A DNA stretch of 64,000 nucleotides from Trichothermofontia sichuanensis B231 (GCF_026240635.1 NZ_CP110848.1:1428501-1492500), one strand, 5' to 3'; numbered from the stretch's first letter, positions 8,751-18,523 are shown. Numbers and translations are program-made. The notes: generated by a model not told the origin, from the letters alone.

Positions 8751-9926
8751 ATGTACTTGAAAAAATTACATCTGCACCAATTTCGTAACTATCAGGATCA
8801 AGAGATTATCTTTCAGGCCCCCAAAACAATCCTGGTGGGTGAGAACGCGCAAGGGAAATCCAATTTACTGGAGGCGGTTGAATTATTGTCAACCCTACGA
8901 TCGCACCGGGCCAGCCGCGATCGCGATCTGGTCTTGCAAGGGGCCAGTACTGGCCGAATTCAGGCCACCCTAGAGCGGGCTACAGGTACGATCGAACTCG
9001 GCATGATCCTCAGGGTTAACGGGCGGCGCACCGTCTCACGTTATCAGGAAATCCTCCGGCGCCAATTGGATCTCCTGGGTTCCCTCAACACCGTGCAGTT
9101 TTCCAGCCTGGATCTCGATCTGGTGCGTGGTGGACCTGAACCGCGACGTCGCTGGCTTGATACCCTACTCATCCAACTTGAACCCGTCTATGCCAGCATC
9201 CTCCAGCAGTATCATCAAGTCCTGCGTCAGCGCAATGCCCTGCTCAAGGGCCGCTTGCCGGAAACCCAAACGGTCTCCCCGAACCCCGATCTCCCTTCCC
9301 AATTAGCACTTTGGGATGCGCAATTGGTGAGTACGGGGATTCGGGTCATTCGTCGTCGTCACCGCGCGATCGCCCGCCTGGCCCCGATCGCCCAACGCTG
9401 GCACCATACCATCAGTCATCACCGTGAAAATCTCACCATTACCTATGTTCCTAATGTTGGTCAGCCATCAATGGCAATCGCCTCAGACCGGCTACCTAAC
9501 CCGGTGGCTGACCAAGAGGAGCCAGAAGTCATCCAGCAGTTGTTTTTTGAACACTTGCAACGGCGGGCGATCGCGGAATATCACCAGGGAACTACCCTTG
9601 TGGGTCCCCATCGGGACGATATTAACCTGACCATTAATCAAACCCCTGCCCGCCAATACGGATCGCAAGGCCAGCAGCGCACCTTAGTCTTAGCTCTGAA
9701 ACTAGCTGAATTAGAACTGATTGAAAGTGTGATTCAAGAACCGCCCCTGTTACTCCTTGATGATGTCTTAGCCGAACTTGATTTGAATCGCCAAAATCAA
9801 CTGTTGGCGGCGATCCAGGATCGCTTTCAAACCCTGATTACCACTACCCACCTCGGCGCATTTGATGCCCAATGGTTGCGATCATCACAAATTCTCACGG
9901 TTCAGGCAGGGCATTTGAGTACCTAA
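8751..9926 (+). CDS. recF: DNA replication/repair protein RecF
   Basis: This is a 391-residue SMC-like ATPase that helps load RecA at ssDNA gaps together with RecO and RecR. The N-terminus [15 protein letters not shown] is characteristic. Walker [10 protein letters not shown] is at about 30-38, the family motif VGPHRDDI at about 283-290, the signature region GSQGQQRT near 303-310 and Walker [12 protein letters not shown] near 335-345. The length is normal for cyanobacteria. The ATG at 8751 is the only start that includes the conserved first strand. The gene stands alone rather than in the dnaA-dnaN-recF arrangement known from other phyla. Confidence 0.97.
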   Translation: MYLKKLHLHQFRNYQDQEIIFQAPKTILVGENAQGKSNLLEAVELLSTLRSHRASRDRDLVLQGASTGRIQATLERATGTIELGMILRVNGRRTVSRYQEILRRQLDLLGSLNTVQFSSLDLDLVRGGPEPRRRWLDTLLIQLEPVYASILQQYHQVLRQRNALLKGRLPETQTVSPNPDLPSQLALWDAQLVSTGIRVIRRRHRAIARLAPIAQRWHHTISHHRENLTITYVPNVGQPSMAIASDRLPNPVADQEEPEVIQQLFFEHLQRRAIAEYHQGTTLVGPHRDDINLTINQTPARQYGSQGQQRTLVLALKLAELELIESVIQEPPLLLLDDVLAELDLNRQNQLLAAIQDRFQTLITTTHLGAFDAQWLRSSQILTVQAGHLST

Positions 9927-10063
9927 GGCCGTAGGGTTTACGATTTTACAATGCCCTTGAATGGCACCCCCTATGAGGGAGGATCACCCTCGGGCGGAGA
10001 TCTGCGTGCCCAACCGGGTAGTTCCGCTGGCCGCACTACACAGGGAGCAATCAATCGGGAGCG

Positions 10064-12373
10064 ATGGAATATCCAAATCAGGGAACATTGCCCTATACCC
10101 AGGCCCAATGGCAGGCCCTCATGGCTCTGGGTGAAACCGTGGAAGCCGATTTACAACGCCTCAATGTCCAGTTGATGATGGGCGGTGAACCCACCTTTGT
10201 GGCGATCGATGATTTTGAGTCCCCAGAATGGCGCACGGAAGCCTTGGGAACCGAAAAACGCCGTCGAGCCGCCACCCTGCGCGATCGCCTCGCGGCCCAA
10301 TTCGCACCGCCCGGTTATCTGCCCTATGACGGGTTTGGCAAGCGATACCCCGGTGAAGTGAACCCCCGCTGGGCCTTGGCTGCCTACTGGCGAGCGGATG
10401 GTATCCCCCTCTGGCCGATGCCACCCAACTCCCCGCTGACTGTCCTTGATTCCCCTGGCAGTGCCTATGTCCTAATCACCCAACTGGCCGAGCACCTCAC
10501 CGTGCCCACCGACTTGATCCAACCTGCCTATGAAGCGGATACGGGGGACATACCAGAACCAGTGGGCTATATTTTGCCATTGTTGCCAATCGGGAACCAG
10601 AACCAAACCGCGAACGCTCCGGCGGAACTACACTGGAGCAGTTGCCGCTGGACCTGGGAAACAGCGGCTTGGCGGCTCTATCCCGGCGATGAGCCGATCG
10701 GCCTCCGTTTACCCCTGGAACGTTTAGTGCCAACCGAGCGTGATCTCCTACGGGAAGCTACCCTGTCCTTACAACCTGGCCCACCGAATGCCCAGCATCC
10801 CTTCCAACTGGCCCCCGACAATACCATCCAGGTAGCCTTAACGGTTGAGGTTCGCGAGGGCTACATCCAGGTATTTTTACCCCCTTGGGGATCGGCCCAG
10901 GGGTTTGTCGATCTGGTGGCCGCGATCGCCCATGTGGCTACCCAGTTACGGCTCCCCGTCAGGTTGGGGGGCTACCTACCCGCCACCAGTCAGGGATTAG
11001 TCGGCTTTCAGATCACCCCCGATCCCGGCGTGATTGAAGTCAACATCCATCCCGTCGCCACGTGGCCAGCGCTCGTCACCCAGACCCTCACCCTTTATGA
11101 AACCGCAACCCAGTGTCAGCTAGGGACCGAAAAATATGGCTGGGATGGGCAACGCTTAAGTACGGGGGGGGGTGCCCATATTACCGTGGGCGGGATCTGT
11201 CCTGAGGACAGCCCCCTCCTGCGGCGGCCCGATTTGCTGCGCAGCTTAATTACCTATTGGCAACATCACCCTAGCCTCTCCTATCTATTTACCGGTCTCT
11301 TTGTTGGACCCACAAGTCAATCCCCCCGTGTGGATGAAGGTCGCCACGAGAGTCTCTATGAGTTAGAGGTGGCCTTCCAATCCTTGTTGCCAGGGTCCGA
11401 TATCCCCCCCGCCGTTGTCGATCGTCTGCTCCGCAACCTGCTGATTGATGTCACTGGCAATACCCATCGGGCCGAGTTTTGCATTGACAAACTCTACCCG
11501 GTGGACAATCCCTGCAATCAACTGGGCATCCTGGAGTTCCGCGCCATCGCCATGCCCCCCAACGCCCCAATGCGCTTAGTGCAACTGCTGTTGATTCGCG
11601 CCCTTATCGCCCGGTTTTGGCAACAGCCCTATACCCGACCTCTAGTGCGCTGGGGCACAATGTTGCACGATCGCTTTCTGTTACCTCATTACCTAGAGCA
11701 GGATCTCCAGCAGGTGTTAATGGACTGCCAGGAAAGTGGCTATCACTTTGACCTCGACTGGTTCCAACCCTTCTTTGCCTTTCGCTTCCCGATCTATGGC
11801 ACCATAACCCTAGATACGGGGCACGGCCCCCTGTACCTGGAATTGCGACACGCGATCGAACCTTGGCACGTGCTGGGGGAAGAGATGCAGAATGGCCGCA
11901 CAGCGCGTTGTGTAGACGCATCCCTGGAACGGCTCCAGGTCCGGCTCCAGAGCCTTGCCGCGAATTCGCCCAACGCCGATGGTCTGAGCGATCGCTATCA
12001 GGTCCTTTGCAACGGTCAGCGTGTCCCCCTGCGTTCCACAGGGCGCTTGGGGGAATATGTCGGTGGGGTGCGGTTTCGGGCACGGCAAACCTTGCAGATG
12101 TTACATCCAGGGATCGCTCCCCATGCCCCCTTGCACTTTACTGTGGTCGATACATGGCATGGGCCACAGGCGTTGGGAGGCTGCGTTTATCATGTGCAGG
12201 CTCCTGATGGGCAGATCTATCCCACCCTCCCCCCCACGCCAGAAATCGCGGCCCAACGCCGTGCCGAGCGGTTCATGCCCCTACCTCCCCAACCGGGAAA
12301 GGTGACCGTTCCCCCACTCCACCTGAATCCGGAGTATCCGCTGACACTGGATTTACGCCGGGAGATTCGGTAA
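10064..12373 (+). CDS. DUF2126 protein (transglutaminase-associated C-terminal domain, standalone)
   Basis: This 769-residue protein matches the DUF2126 region usually fused behind a transglutaminase-like domain. The hallmark MMGGEPTFVAIDD is at about residues 39-51, followed by GFGKRYPGEVNPRWAL, GAHITVGG, DVTGNTHRAEFCIDKL, GILEFRAIAMPP and GGCVYHV. No Cys-His-Asp transglutaminase core is seen at the N-terminus, so this copy is the C-terminal module alone. The biochemical role of DUF2126 is not established. The ATG at 10064 follows GGGAGCG. The next gene downstream is an Anbu peptidase. Anbu is known from the literature to co-occur with transglutaminase/DUF2126, alpha-E and circularly permuted ATP-grasp genes, which supports a functional link. 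The ATP-grasp and alpha-E partners are not in this window. Confidence 0.85.
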   Translation: MEYPNQGTLPYTQAQWQALMALGETVEADLQRLNVQLMMGGEPTFVAIDDFESPEWRTEALGTEKRRRAATLRDRLAAQFAPPGYLPYDGFGKRYPGEVNPRWALAAYWRADGIPLWPMPPNSPLTVLDSPGSAYVLITQLAEHLTVPTDLIQPAYEADTGDIPEPVGYILPLLPIGNQNQTANAPAELHWSSCRWTWETAAWRLYPGDEPIGLRLPLERLVPTERDLLREATLSLQPGPPNAQHPFQLAPDNTIQVALTVEVREGYIQVFLPPWGSAQGFVDLVAAIAHVATQLRLPVRLGGYLPATSQGLVGFQITPDPGVIEVNIHPVATWPALVTQTLTLYETATQCQLGTEKYGWDGQRLSTGGGAHITVGGICPEDSPLLRRPDLLRSLITYWQHHPSLSYLFTGLFVGPTSQSPRVDEGRHESLYELEVAFQSLLPGSDIPPAVVDRLLRNLLIDVTGNTHRAEFCIDKLYPVDNPCNQLGILEFRAIAMPPNAPMRLVQLLLIRALIARFWQQPYTRPLVRWGTMLHDRFLLPHYLEQDLQQVLMDCQESGYHFDLDWFQPFFAFRFPIYGTITLDTGHGPLYLELRHAIEPWHVLGEEMQNGRTARCVDASLERLQVRLQSLAANSPNADGLSDRYQVLCNGQRVPLRSTGRLGEYVGGVRFRARQTLQMLHPGIAPHAPLHFTVVDTWHGPQALGGCVYHVQAPDGQIYPTLPPTPEIAAQRRAERFMPLPPQPGKVTVPPLHLNPEYPLTLDLRREIR

Positions 12374-12427
12374 ATAATGAGGAGGTTCCCGAAAACGGCC
12401 AGGGTTACTCAAGTCTCCCGAACCCGG

Positions 12428-12574
12428 ATTGACTGATAAAACTTGCAGGACTCTCACTGCAACTCCGCTCCCAATGCGGGGAAGGTGGTCATCGCCAGGG
12501 TTTACAGGGCAAGGCTCTTCGCCTCTGGTGGGCGAAGCGGCTTAGGGATGAGGGGAAAAGATGTGTCAGGTAAC
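12428..12574. repeat. Family 3 element, copy
   Basis: It starts near TTGACTGATAAAACTTGCAG and ends near GAAAAGATGTGTCAGGTAAC. The interior has the shared 'gtggtcatcgccagggttta' and 'ggcttagggatgagggg' blocks also seen at 57130-57225. It separates the DUF2126 gene from the Anbu gene. Confidence 0.5.
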
Positions 12575-12660
12575 CAGCTTCCGAAGCTGGAAAAGCCGAT
12601 CGCGGTTTGAGGAAACGTGGCACGATGAATTAGGTAAAGACTACGGGTAATGGATTGGCT

Positions 12661-13434
12661 ATGACCTACTGCTTGGGAATTATGACGCGCTATGGCCTAG
12701 TAATGGCCTCGGATTCCCGAACTAATGCGGGAGTAGATTATATTTCAACCTATCGCAAGTTATTTGATTTCTCCCAAGCAGGCGATCGGGTGATTATCAT
12801 CTGTGTCTCTGGTAACCTGTCGATCACCCAAAATGTGCTCACAGGGTTATATAAAGACATTAAAACCCAGGCCGATATTAGTCTGTATACGCTGCCTAGC
12901 TTATACGAAGTTTCTCGCTACATTGGTCAGAAAATTCGCCAGAACCTGGAGCAAGATAGTGAGTGGTTGAAGCGCGATCACATTGACTACACCTGTAGCT
13001 TTTTGCTGGGGGGGCAAATCCTGGGCGAGGATCCGGAACTGTACCTGATCTATAGCCAAGGAAATTGTATCCACGCCACCCCAGAAACCCCTTTTCTGCA
13101 AATCGGAGAAACAAAATATGGCAAGCCCATTTTAGATCGGACCCTTAGCTTTGATACCCCTCTAGAAGCGGCGGCAAAGTGCGCCCTATTATCGATCGAT
13201 TCGACGATGAAATCCAATATTTCTGTTGGACCACCGATTAATTTAGTCATGTACTATGCTAATAGTTTTAAGCTTAAGCATCGCTTGGAACTGCGGCTGG
13301 GTGATCCCTATTTAGCAGAAATCCGGCGGTTGTGGGAAGGGTCGCTGAAGAAAGCGTTTGAACAAATGCCGGATTTAAACTGGGAATACTATGAAGATGC
13401 AGCAATCCCTAAACAAGATGTGTTAATCGACTAG
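12661..13434 (+). CDS. Proteasome-type protease, Anbu family
   Basis: This is a 257-residue Ntn-hydrolase fold peptidase (ancestral beta subunit). I chose the ATG at 12661 rather than the TTG six bases upstream because it gives the N-terminus Met-Thr, and removal of Met exposes Thr1 as the catalytic nucleophile, as in characterised Anbu proteins. In mature numbering Asp17 (within SDSRTNAG) and Lys32 (STYRKLF) complete the proteasome-like active site. The length is typical of Anbu and longer than HslV. Structural work on other Anbu proteins reports open ring or lock-washer assemblies, but the natural substrate is unknown. The gene follows the DUF2126 gene by about 290 bp, the gap being partly filled by a repeat, so they may or may not share a transcript. 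Confidence 0.92.
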   Translation: MTYCLGIMTRYGLVMASDSRTNAGVDYISTYRKLFDFSQAGDRVIIICVSGNLSITQNVLTGLYKDIKTQADISLYTLPSLYEVSRYIGQKIRQNLEQDSEWLKRDHIDYTCSFLLGGQILGEDPELYLIYSQGNCIHATPETPFLQIGETKYGKPILDRTLSFDTPLEAAAKCALLSIDSTMKSNISVGPPINLVMYYANSFKLKHRLELRLGDPYLAEIRRLWEGSLKKAFEQMPDLNWEYYEDAAIPKQDVLID

Positions 13435-13484
13435 ATGGCCTTGCCAGCCGGAGGTCGCTCCTTGCCAAGGGGAAAAGGGGCTAG

Positions 13485-13840
13485 TTGGCTAACCAATTTT
13501 TCCCCCTCACGGAAGGGGAGAGGAGTGAGGTAAGAAGGCAGAAAACCCCGCTGTCCGGGTTGACTGAGCAGTCTTTGCCCCTTTCACGAGGAGAGAGAAC
13601 AGAAAACAGAAATAGTTACTCAGTTGCCCTCAAGTTGCCCTCACTGCTCACTGCTCTATCCTCATTCCTAAATGCCTTCTCCCTCCAGGGGCAAAGGGAC
13701 TTTGCTTGGCCCCCTCATCCCTAAATCCCTTCTCCCACTAGGGGCGAAGGGACTTTAACCCAGAACCCTGGTCGATGGACACCTCGCCCGTGCTGGGAGC
13801 GGGGTTGGGGTAAGGGCAATTCGTTGAGTTTTTTCAGTCA
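13485..13840. repeat. Composite family 3 repeat region
   Basis: The region holds overlapping copies of the words found in other family 3 elements: ccctcatccctaaatccctt, ggggcgaagggactttaac, agagaacagaaaacagaaat with 'agttactcagttgccctca', and 'gggttgactgagcagtcttt'. Several insertions, some inverted, seem to be nested here. There is no gene. Confidence 0.5.
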
Positions 13841-13931
13841 ATTAGGGAACAGGGGAAAGGACCTACCGCCCCCTTGGGTCCCAATACTTCAGATTTCAAC
13901 TGTTTATGGGTATTCATCAGGGGTAACAGCA

Positions 13932-14459
13932 ATGGCGATCGAGATTGAGCGTAAATTTCTGGTTCAGGGTGACACTTGGCGCTCCCTAGCGATCGAGGTA
14001 CTCGATTACCGGCAGGGGTATATCAGCCGCGGCAAAGGTTGCACGGTTCGGGTACGACGAGCCGGCGATCGCGCCTACCTAACGATTAAAGGCGCTACCA
14101 TTGGCATTGCGCGCTCGGAATTTGAGTATGAAATTCCAGTGGCCGATGTTGAGATCATGCTCTCAACCCTCTGCGATCGACCCTTGATCGAGAAAAAACG
14201 CTATCGGATTCCGATTGATGATCTCATTTGGGAAGTAGACGAATTTTTAGGCGAGAACCAGGGATTAATTCTGGCTGAAGTTGAACTCCAACAGGCCGAG
14301 CAGTCCATCCCCCTACCGGACTGGATTGGTCAAGAAGTCTCTGATGATCCCCGCTACTTTAACGCCAACCTCGTTACGCATCCGTTTACCCATTGGTCGG
14401 ATACTCACTCAACCAAAACGAAGGGCCAGCCCCTTCCTATTGAAGTCACTGGCCCCTGA
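13932..14459 (+). CDS. CYTH domain protein (triphosphate tunnel metalloenzyme)
   Basis: This 175-residue protein begins MAIEIERKF, the ExExK signature of CYTH proteins, followed by the alternating charged strands of the tunnel fold (YISRGKGCTVRVRRAGDRAY, LTIKG, EFEYEIP, IEKKRYRI, WEVDEFLGENQGLILAEVEL). Small single-domain members hydrolyse tripolyphosphate or other triphosphates using divalent metal ions. The exact substrate here cannot be assigned. The ATG at 13932 matches the start of the fold and is preferred over an upstream in-frame codon at 13824, which would add 36 residues translated from a repeat. Confidence 0.92.
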   Translation: MAIEIERKFLVQGDTWRSLAIEVLDYRQGYISRGKGCTVRVRRAGDRAYLTIKGATIGIARSEFEYEIPVADVEIMLSTLCDRPLIEKKRYRIPIDDLIWEVDEFLGENQGLILAEVELQQAEQSIPLPDWIGQEVSDDPRYFNANLVTHPFTHWSDTHSTKTKGQPLPIEVTGP

Positions 14460-14524
14460 GTCGAGCAACCTTTAATTGACATGCTTCCAACGTCTATCTC
14501 CAAACATCTAGACGTACCAGATAT

Positions 14525-14785
14525 AGCCTTTACCTGGATATAGCCTTTACCTCAATCATAAAGTACATTTTACAGGGGTAGGATGGGTGCAGCCGGCTGG
14601 TGCGGCCCTCACCCTAAATCCCTCTCCCAGAGCGGGAGAGGGACTTGAAAATCCGGCTCCCCTTCGCCCCCTCCCCCCGCAAACGGGGGGTTAGGGGGGC
14701 TGGGAGAAGGAGGTGGGGGATGCGGGCTGCGGGTCGGATCGAGATCCAAACCTTAACTGTGTACTGAGTCAATTAGGTAAAGGCT
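14525..14785. repeat. Family 2 MITE-like element, copy 2
   Basis: AGCCTTTACCT occurs twice at the left end (14525-14535 and 14542-14552), and AGGTAAAGGCT closes the element at 14775-14785, a perfect 11-bp inverted pair. The interior matches copy 1 at 3609-3825 and contains an extra G/C-rich block (cccccgcaaacggggggtta). The doubled left end suggests a nested or reiterated insertion. Confidence 0.75.
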
Positions 14786-14847
14786 ATATATGACGTGCCG
14801 AAGTATCTGCCCCTAGCAGATCCCCAGCACTGACCTGACCCCTGGCA

Positions 14848-15285
14848 TTACCAGGAGTAAATGCCATTGTTCAGGCGATCAAACCCTTCCACCAAAGCCT
14901 TCTCTGGGGGGGTAGCCGTAAAGTTGTCAAGGTTGCTTTTTAGCGTTTCTTTCTGGCGTTCGCTCAAACCAGGAATGTTGAGAACATCCTCAACCTTCTC
15001 ATAGGGAGCATTTTCTACGATCTTGCGAGCCAATGTGGGATACAAACCGGGGTAATTGATAAACGCCCGAACATTAGAGTTGTTCAGGTCAACTTTCCCA
15101 GCAGTCTCAATTAATTTGTCATCCGCAGCATTTCGGATACCGCCTTCATCGACGGCAACCAACAACGGCGTATTCAGTGAAACATTCCCCAGGTTCAGAG
15201 CGGCTGCCCGTGGGATTTGCCAACCCAGAACACAGACTGCGCATAAACTCAAAACCATTAACCCGCGAACTAGGCGTTTTAGCAT
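14848..15285 (-). CDS. psbU: Photosystem II extrinsic 12 kDa protein PsbU
   Basis: This is a 145-residue precursor of the lumenal PSII subunit that stabilises the oxygen-evolving cluster together with PsbO and PsbV. The first ~30 residues form a Sec-type signal peptide (basic MLKRLVRG, hydrophobic [14 protein letters not shown], likely cleavage after AAA). The mature part has the two helix-hairpin-helix units of Psb[21 protein letters not shown] and [16 protein letters not shown], and ends [11 protein letters not shown]. The ATG at 15285 is chosen because AAGGG lies about nine bases upstream. In-frame ATGs at 15294 and 15306 are possible. Confidence 0.96.
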   Translation of the reverse strand: MLKRLVRGLMVLSLCAVCVLGWQIPRAAALNLGNVSLNTPLLVAVDEGGIRNAADDKLIETAGKVDLNNSNVRAFINYPGLYPTLARKIVENAPYEKVEDVLNIPGLSERQKETLKSNLDNFTATPPEKALVEGFDRLNNGIYSW

Positions 15286-15306
15286 GAACAGCATCCCTTG
15301 GTACAT

Positions 15307-15646
15307 TGATACATCTAAATACTATTTACACAATTTCTTAACCCTAGAGTACCGTAGTCCAGGACCTGTGGTAAATGTCTAAGGCACGGAACTTAGACAA
15401 TTGGTGGACAATATGTATTTATACTTAATAGTCTGGCCGTACGATCGCCCACCTCAAGCTGGATAGAGCCAAGGGTTAGCTGTCTGGTTGACCTTGGTTC
15501 TAGTACTGGGGCGATCGCCAGTCACTCTACAGCCTGAGGAACCCGCCCCTTGACCCTGATGGGGACAGCCCCAGGACTATCCCATATTGGAGGGGCGAGC
15601 ACGAGGGCAGGGCACGAGGGGCGAACATCTGGATCAACAACCGGGC
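15307..15646. other. Intergenic region upstream of psbU
   Basis: It should contain the psbU promoter on the minus strand. No boxes could be assigned with confidence, and no gene is seen. Confidence 0.3.
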
Positions 15647-16681
15647 CTATTCGACGATGGCAATTTCTAAGCGGCGATTGCGCTGGCGATCGCTATCGGT
15701 TCGATTAGGGGTTAGGGGTAGGGCCTCCCCGTAGCCCAGCAGTACCCAACGGTAGCGATCCCCCAGAACACTTCCCAAATAGTTGGCAATTGTTTGAGCT
15801 TGCTGCAAGGACAAGTCTCGATTCTGTTCACTGGTCCCCAGATCATCAGTATGGGCGGCGATCTGAACCGTTGCCTGGCGGTGGCGGCGGAGGTCAGCGC
15901 TGATATTGGCTAGGATTGATAGGCTTTCCGATCGCAGTGTGCTTTCGCCAGGGGTAAAGAGCGCATCACTGGGCAGAGTGACAGTAAACGGCTTGGGATT
16001 CGTCAAGACCTGCCAACTGGCTGCTAAACCGCGAGGCGGTGGGGAACTGCTGGTGCTCTGGGCCAACCGTTGCAAGCGTTGTTCGAGGGGTAAACTAGGG
16101 TGCTGGCCATCCAGTTGAGCTTCTAACACAGCAGCACGGAGGGTGAGGTTATCGAGTTCGACTTGCAGTTGACTCACATCCGCCTGTAGTTGTTGCCGTT
16201 GAGCATCGGTAAGCGCCGTTGACGGAGGTGTTGGCTCGCTCAAGGCAGCAATGGCGGTGGTCATGGCATGGGGGAGGCGCTGGCCCAAACGACGCAGGTG
16301 ATCGGCTTGCTGCAAGACCGTGGCGATTGCGGGTGGCTGTGCCAAACCGGGTAAGGAGAACAGGGACTCCCCGATCGCCTTTTCTGCCAACACACTTCCC
16401 ACTAGAAAAGCTACCCCCCCAGCGAAGGTTAAAACCCCAGCCCGCCAGAAATAGGTTGCCCAACCGGGACGGGAACGGGCGATCGCGGGAGACGGGGCAG
16501 GGGGAACTGGGAATAATTGCAACCCCTCTGCATTCGCGGAGGGGGTATAGGGGCCAGCTTTTAGCAAGGCAGCGAGGACCTCTGGGGTTAAGGGCGTTGT
16601 TCCCAGCGATGGGCCGTGGGGAGGGAACACTGGCGGCGCTGGCATGACAGGTGCATCAGTGTGGGTAGGAGCGGTGGACAT
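15647..16681 (-). CDS. OmpA family protein, single-pass, periplasmic OmpA/MotB domain
   Basis: This is a 344-residue protein. The first ~80 residues are Pro/Ala-rich and probably cytoplasmic. One membrane helix follows at about 82-104 (ATYFWRAGVLTFAGGVAFLV), then a linker with coiled-coil tendency around 165-210 (QQLQADVSQLQVELDNLTL). The C-terminal 110 residues are an OmpA-like domain with the peptidoglycan-binding pattern TDDLGTSEQNRDLSLQQAQ and GYGEALPLTPNRTDSDRQRN. It most likely anchors to the cell wall. The ATG at 16681 is preferred, as GAGGAG lies upstream at good spacing; a TTG two codons earlier is the alternative. Confidence 0.88.
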   Translation of the reverse strand: MSTAPTHTDAPVMPAPPVFPPHGPSLGTTPLTPEVLAALLKAGPYTPSANAEGLQLFPVPPAPSPAIARSRPGWATYFWRAGVLTFAGGVAFLVGSVLAEKAIGESLFSLPGLAQPPAIATVLQQADHLRRLGQRLPHAMTTAIAALSEPTPPSTALTDAQRQQLQADVSQLQVELDNLTLRAAVLEAQLDGQHPSLPLEQRLQRLAQSTSSSPPPRGLAASWQVLTNPKPFTVTLPSDALFTPGESTLRSESLSILANISADLRRHRQATVQIAAHTDDLGTSEQNRDLSLQQAQTIANYLGSVLGDRYRWVLLGYGEALPLTPNRTDSDRQRNRRLEIAIVE

Positions 16682-16924
16682 GGTCAAGAATCTCCTCAGA
16701 ACACCCGCACGATGACAGCAACAGTAACGGCAACCTGCCCACCGTCATCGGCGGCTCGTCAAACTTGGCGCGTATGCTAGCGCAACTTTGGCAGTCCTCC
16801 CACCCATCGGGGAAAATCCTGTTAAATTATGGCGAGTCATGGCAGTATCCCCTAGCCTGTCAGGCATAGGTCAGGGGGAGCCTCCAATCCCCGTTTGGGA
16901 GTCCACCTCTGGGAGATCCGTGTA

Positions 16925-18523
16925 ATGACTTACCTTAATCTCATTTCCTTTTTTGGGATCTTTGGCCTGTGTGCGATCGCATGGCTATTTTCCGAAAACC
17001 GGCGCGTGATTCCCTGGCGCGTCATGATTGGAGGTATTGGTTTACAACTGATCCTGGGGGCACTGGTCTTTTGGTTCCCCCCCACCCGTGATGGCCTACA
17101 AGTGTTTAGCGGTCTGCTGGATGGCGTCTTCACCGCCGCCGATGCCGGTGCTCGCTTTGTCTTTGGCCCCACGTTAGTCCCGAATCCCGATCGGCCACCG
17201 GCAGTGGCCATTGGCTATGTGTTGGCCTTTCGTGCCCTGCCGGCGGTGATCTTCTTCTCCGGCTTGATGGCCTTGCTCTATAACCTGGGCGTGATTCAAC
17301 TCATCACCACGGTCTTTGCCGATATTTTTTACAAAACCATGCGGCTGAGCGGGGCTGAATCCCTGAGCGGGGCAGCCAATATTTTTGTGGGGATCGAGGC
17401 GGCGATCGCCGTTAAACCCTATATTGCCCAGATGACGCGCAGTGAACTCTGTGCCATCCTGGCGTGTTGTTTTGGGACGGCGGCCTCTTCAACACTCGCC
17501 ATCTACGTTAGTTTTTTGCGACCCATATTTCCCAATATCTTGGGTCACCTGGTTTCAGCATCCATCATGGGGATTCCTGCCTGTTTTGTCCTGTCTAAGC
17601 TGCTTGTACCAGAGACAGAGGTGCCCGTAACAGCGGGTGGCATTCCCACCCAAGTCCAGGCAGCGTCAACCCCTGAGCCAGAGGCCGATCCCGAAGCTCC
17701 GCCCCAGGAGTATGTAGCTGGGGAACCGATCGAACGCGTCAGCCCAATGGATGCAGCAATTTTGGGTGCTCTAGAGGGAGTCCGGATGGCCGTCTCGATC
17801 GCTGCCGTCTTGATCTTGATTGTGGGGATGGTGTCACTGATTAATCAGATGTTTGAAGGGTTAGCGACGCTTCCTGCTCCGATCGGCCCCCTTTTCCAAG
17901 TGGTGACCCTACAGAACATTCAGGGCGTCCTGTTTTATCCCCTGACGCTACTGACCGGCGTACCCTTTAATGAGTCCTGGGAAGCCTCGGTCATCATTGG
18001 TCGCCGCCTGTTAGAAACCGCGATTCCATCCTTTCGTGCCCTCGCGGAAGCCGGCGCCCGCCCTGAGAATCCCCTGAGTCCGCGCACCATTCTCATTGTC
18101 AGTTATGCCCTATCGGGGTTTGCCCATGTGGCCTCGGTCGGTATTTTTGTGGGGGGAACTATCGCTCTGGCCCCTTCCCGACGGAAGGATATTACGGAAC
18201 TCGGTTGGAAAGCACTGTTTGTAGGTACCCTGGCAACCCTGATGATTGCTTGTGTTGCCGGCTTTTTTGACAACGGTAATCCCTCGATTATCGGGACATC
18301 CACACCCAATGCGATCGAGCAAACGGCCCCCGCTTCACCGACAGCCTCTCCCGCCACCGCGCCCACCAACCCTCCCCTCGCTTCCCCCAGCCCCCCAGCC
18401 TCCCCGACCAGCACCCCGATCAGCCCGCCCACCGTCTCGCCTGCGGCCTCGCCCACCGTCTCGCCTAACCCTGCACCGACGGGTTCGCCCACCCCCGCAC
18501 CGCTGCCCTCACCCACCCCTTGA
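16925..18523 (+). CDS. Concentrative nucleoside transporter (CNT/NupC family)
   Basis: This is a 532-residue inner-membrane carrier that imports nucleosides by cation symport. It shows the three CNT regions: N-terminal Nucleos_tra2-like helices, a central gate-like domain with ALPAVIFFSGLMALLYNLGV and GAANIFVGIEAAIAVKPY, and the C-terminal domain with GVPFNESWEASVIIGRRLL and LSGFAHVASVGIFVGG. After the last helix there is an unusual Pro/Ser/Thr/Ala-rich tail of about 70 residues. The ATG at 16925 is preferred to a GTG 30 bases upstream. Substrate specificity and cation are not evident from the sequence. It stands alone; a strong hairpin follows at 18582-18626. Confidence 0.9.
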   Translation: MTYLNLISFFGIFGLCAIAWLFSENRRVIPWRVMIGGIGLQLILGALVFWFPPTRDGLQVFSGLLDGVFTAADAGARFVFGPTLVPNPDRPPAVAIGYVLAFRALPAVIFFSGLMALLYNLGVIQLITTVFADIFYKTMRLSGAESLSGAANIFVGIEAAIAVKPYIAQMTRSELCAILACCFGTAASSTLAIYVSFLRPIFPNILGHLVSASIMGIPACFVLSKLLVPETEVPVTAGGIPTQVQAASTPEPEADPEAPPQEYVAGEPIERVSPMDAAILGALEGVRMAVSIAAVLILIVGMVSLINQMFEGLATLPAPIGPLFQVVTLQNIQGVLFYPLTLLTGVPFNESWEASVIIGRRLLETAIPSFRALAEAGARPENPLSPRTILIVSYALSGFAHVASVGIFVGGTIALAPSRRKDITELGWKALFVGTLATLMIACVAGFFDNGNPSIIGTSTPNAIEQTAPASPTASPATAPTNPPLASPSPPASPTSTPISPPTVSPAASPTVSPNPAPTGSPTPAPLPSPTP

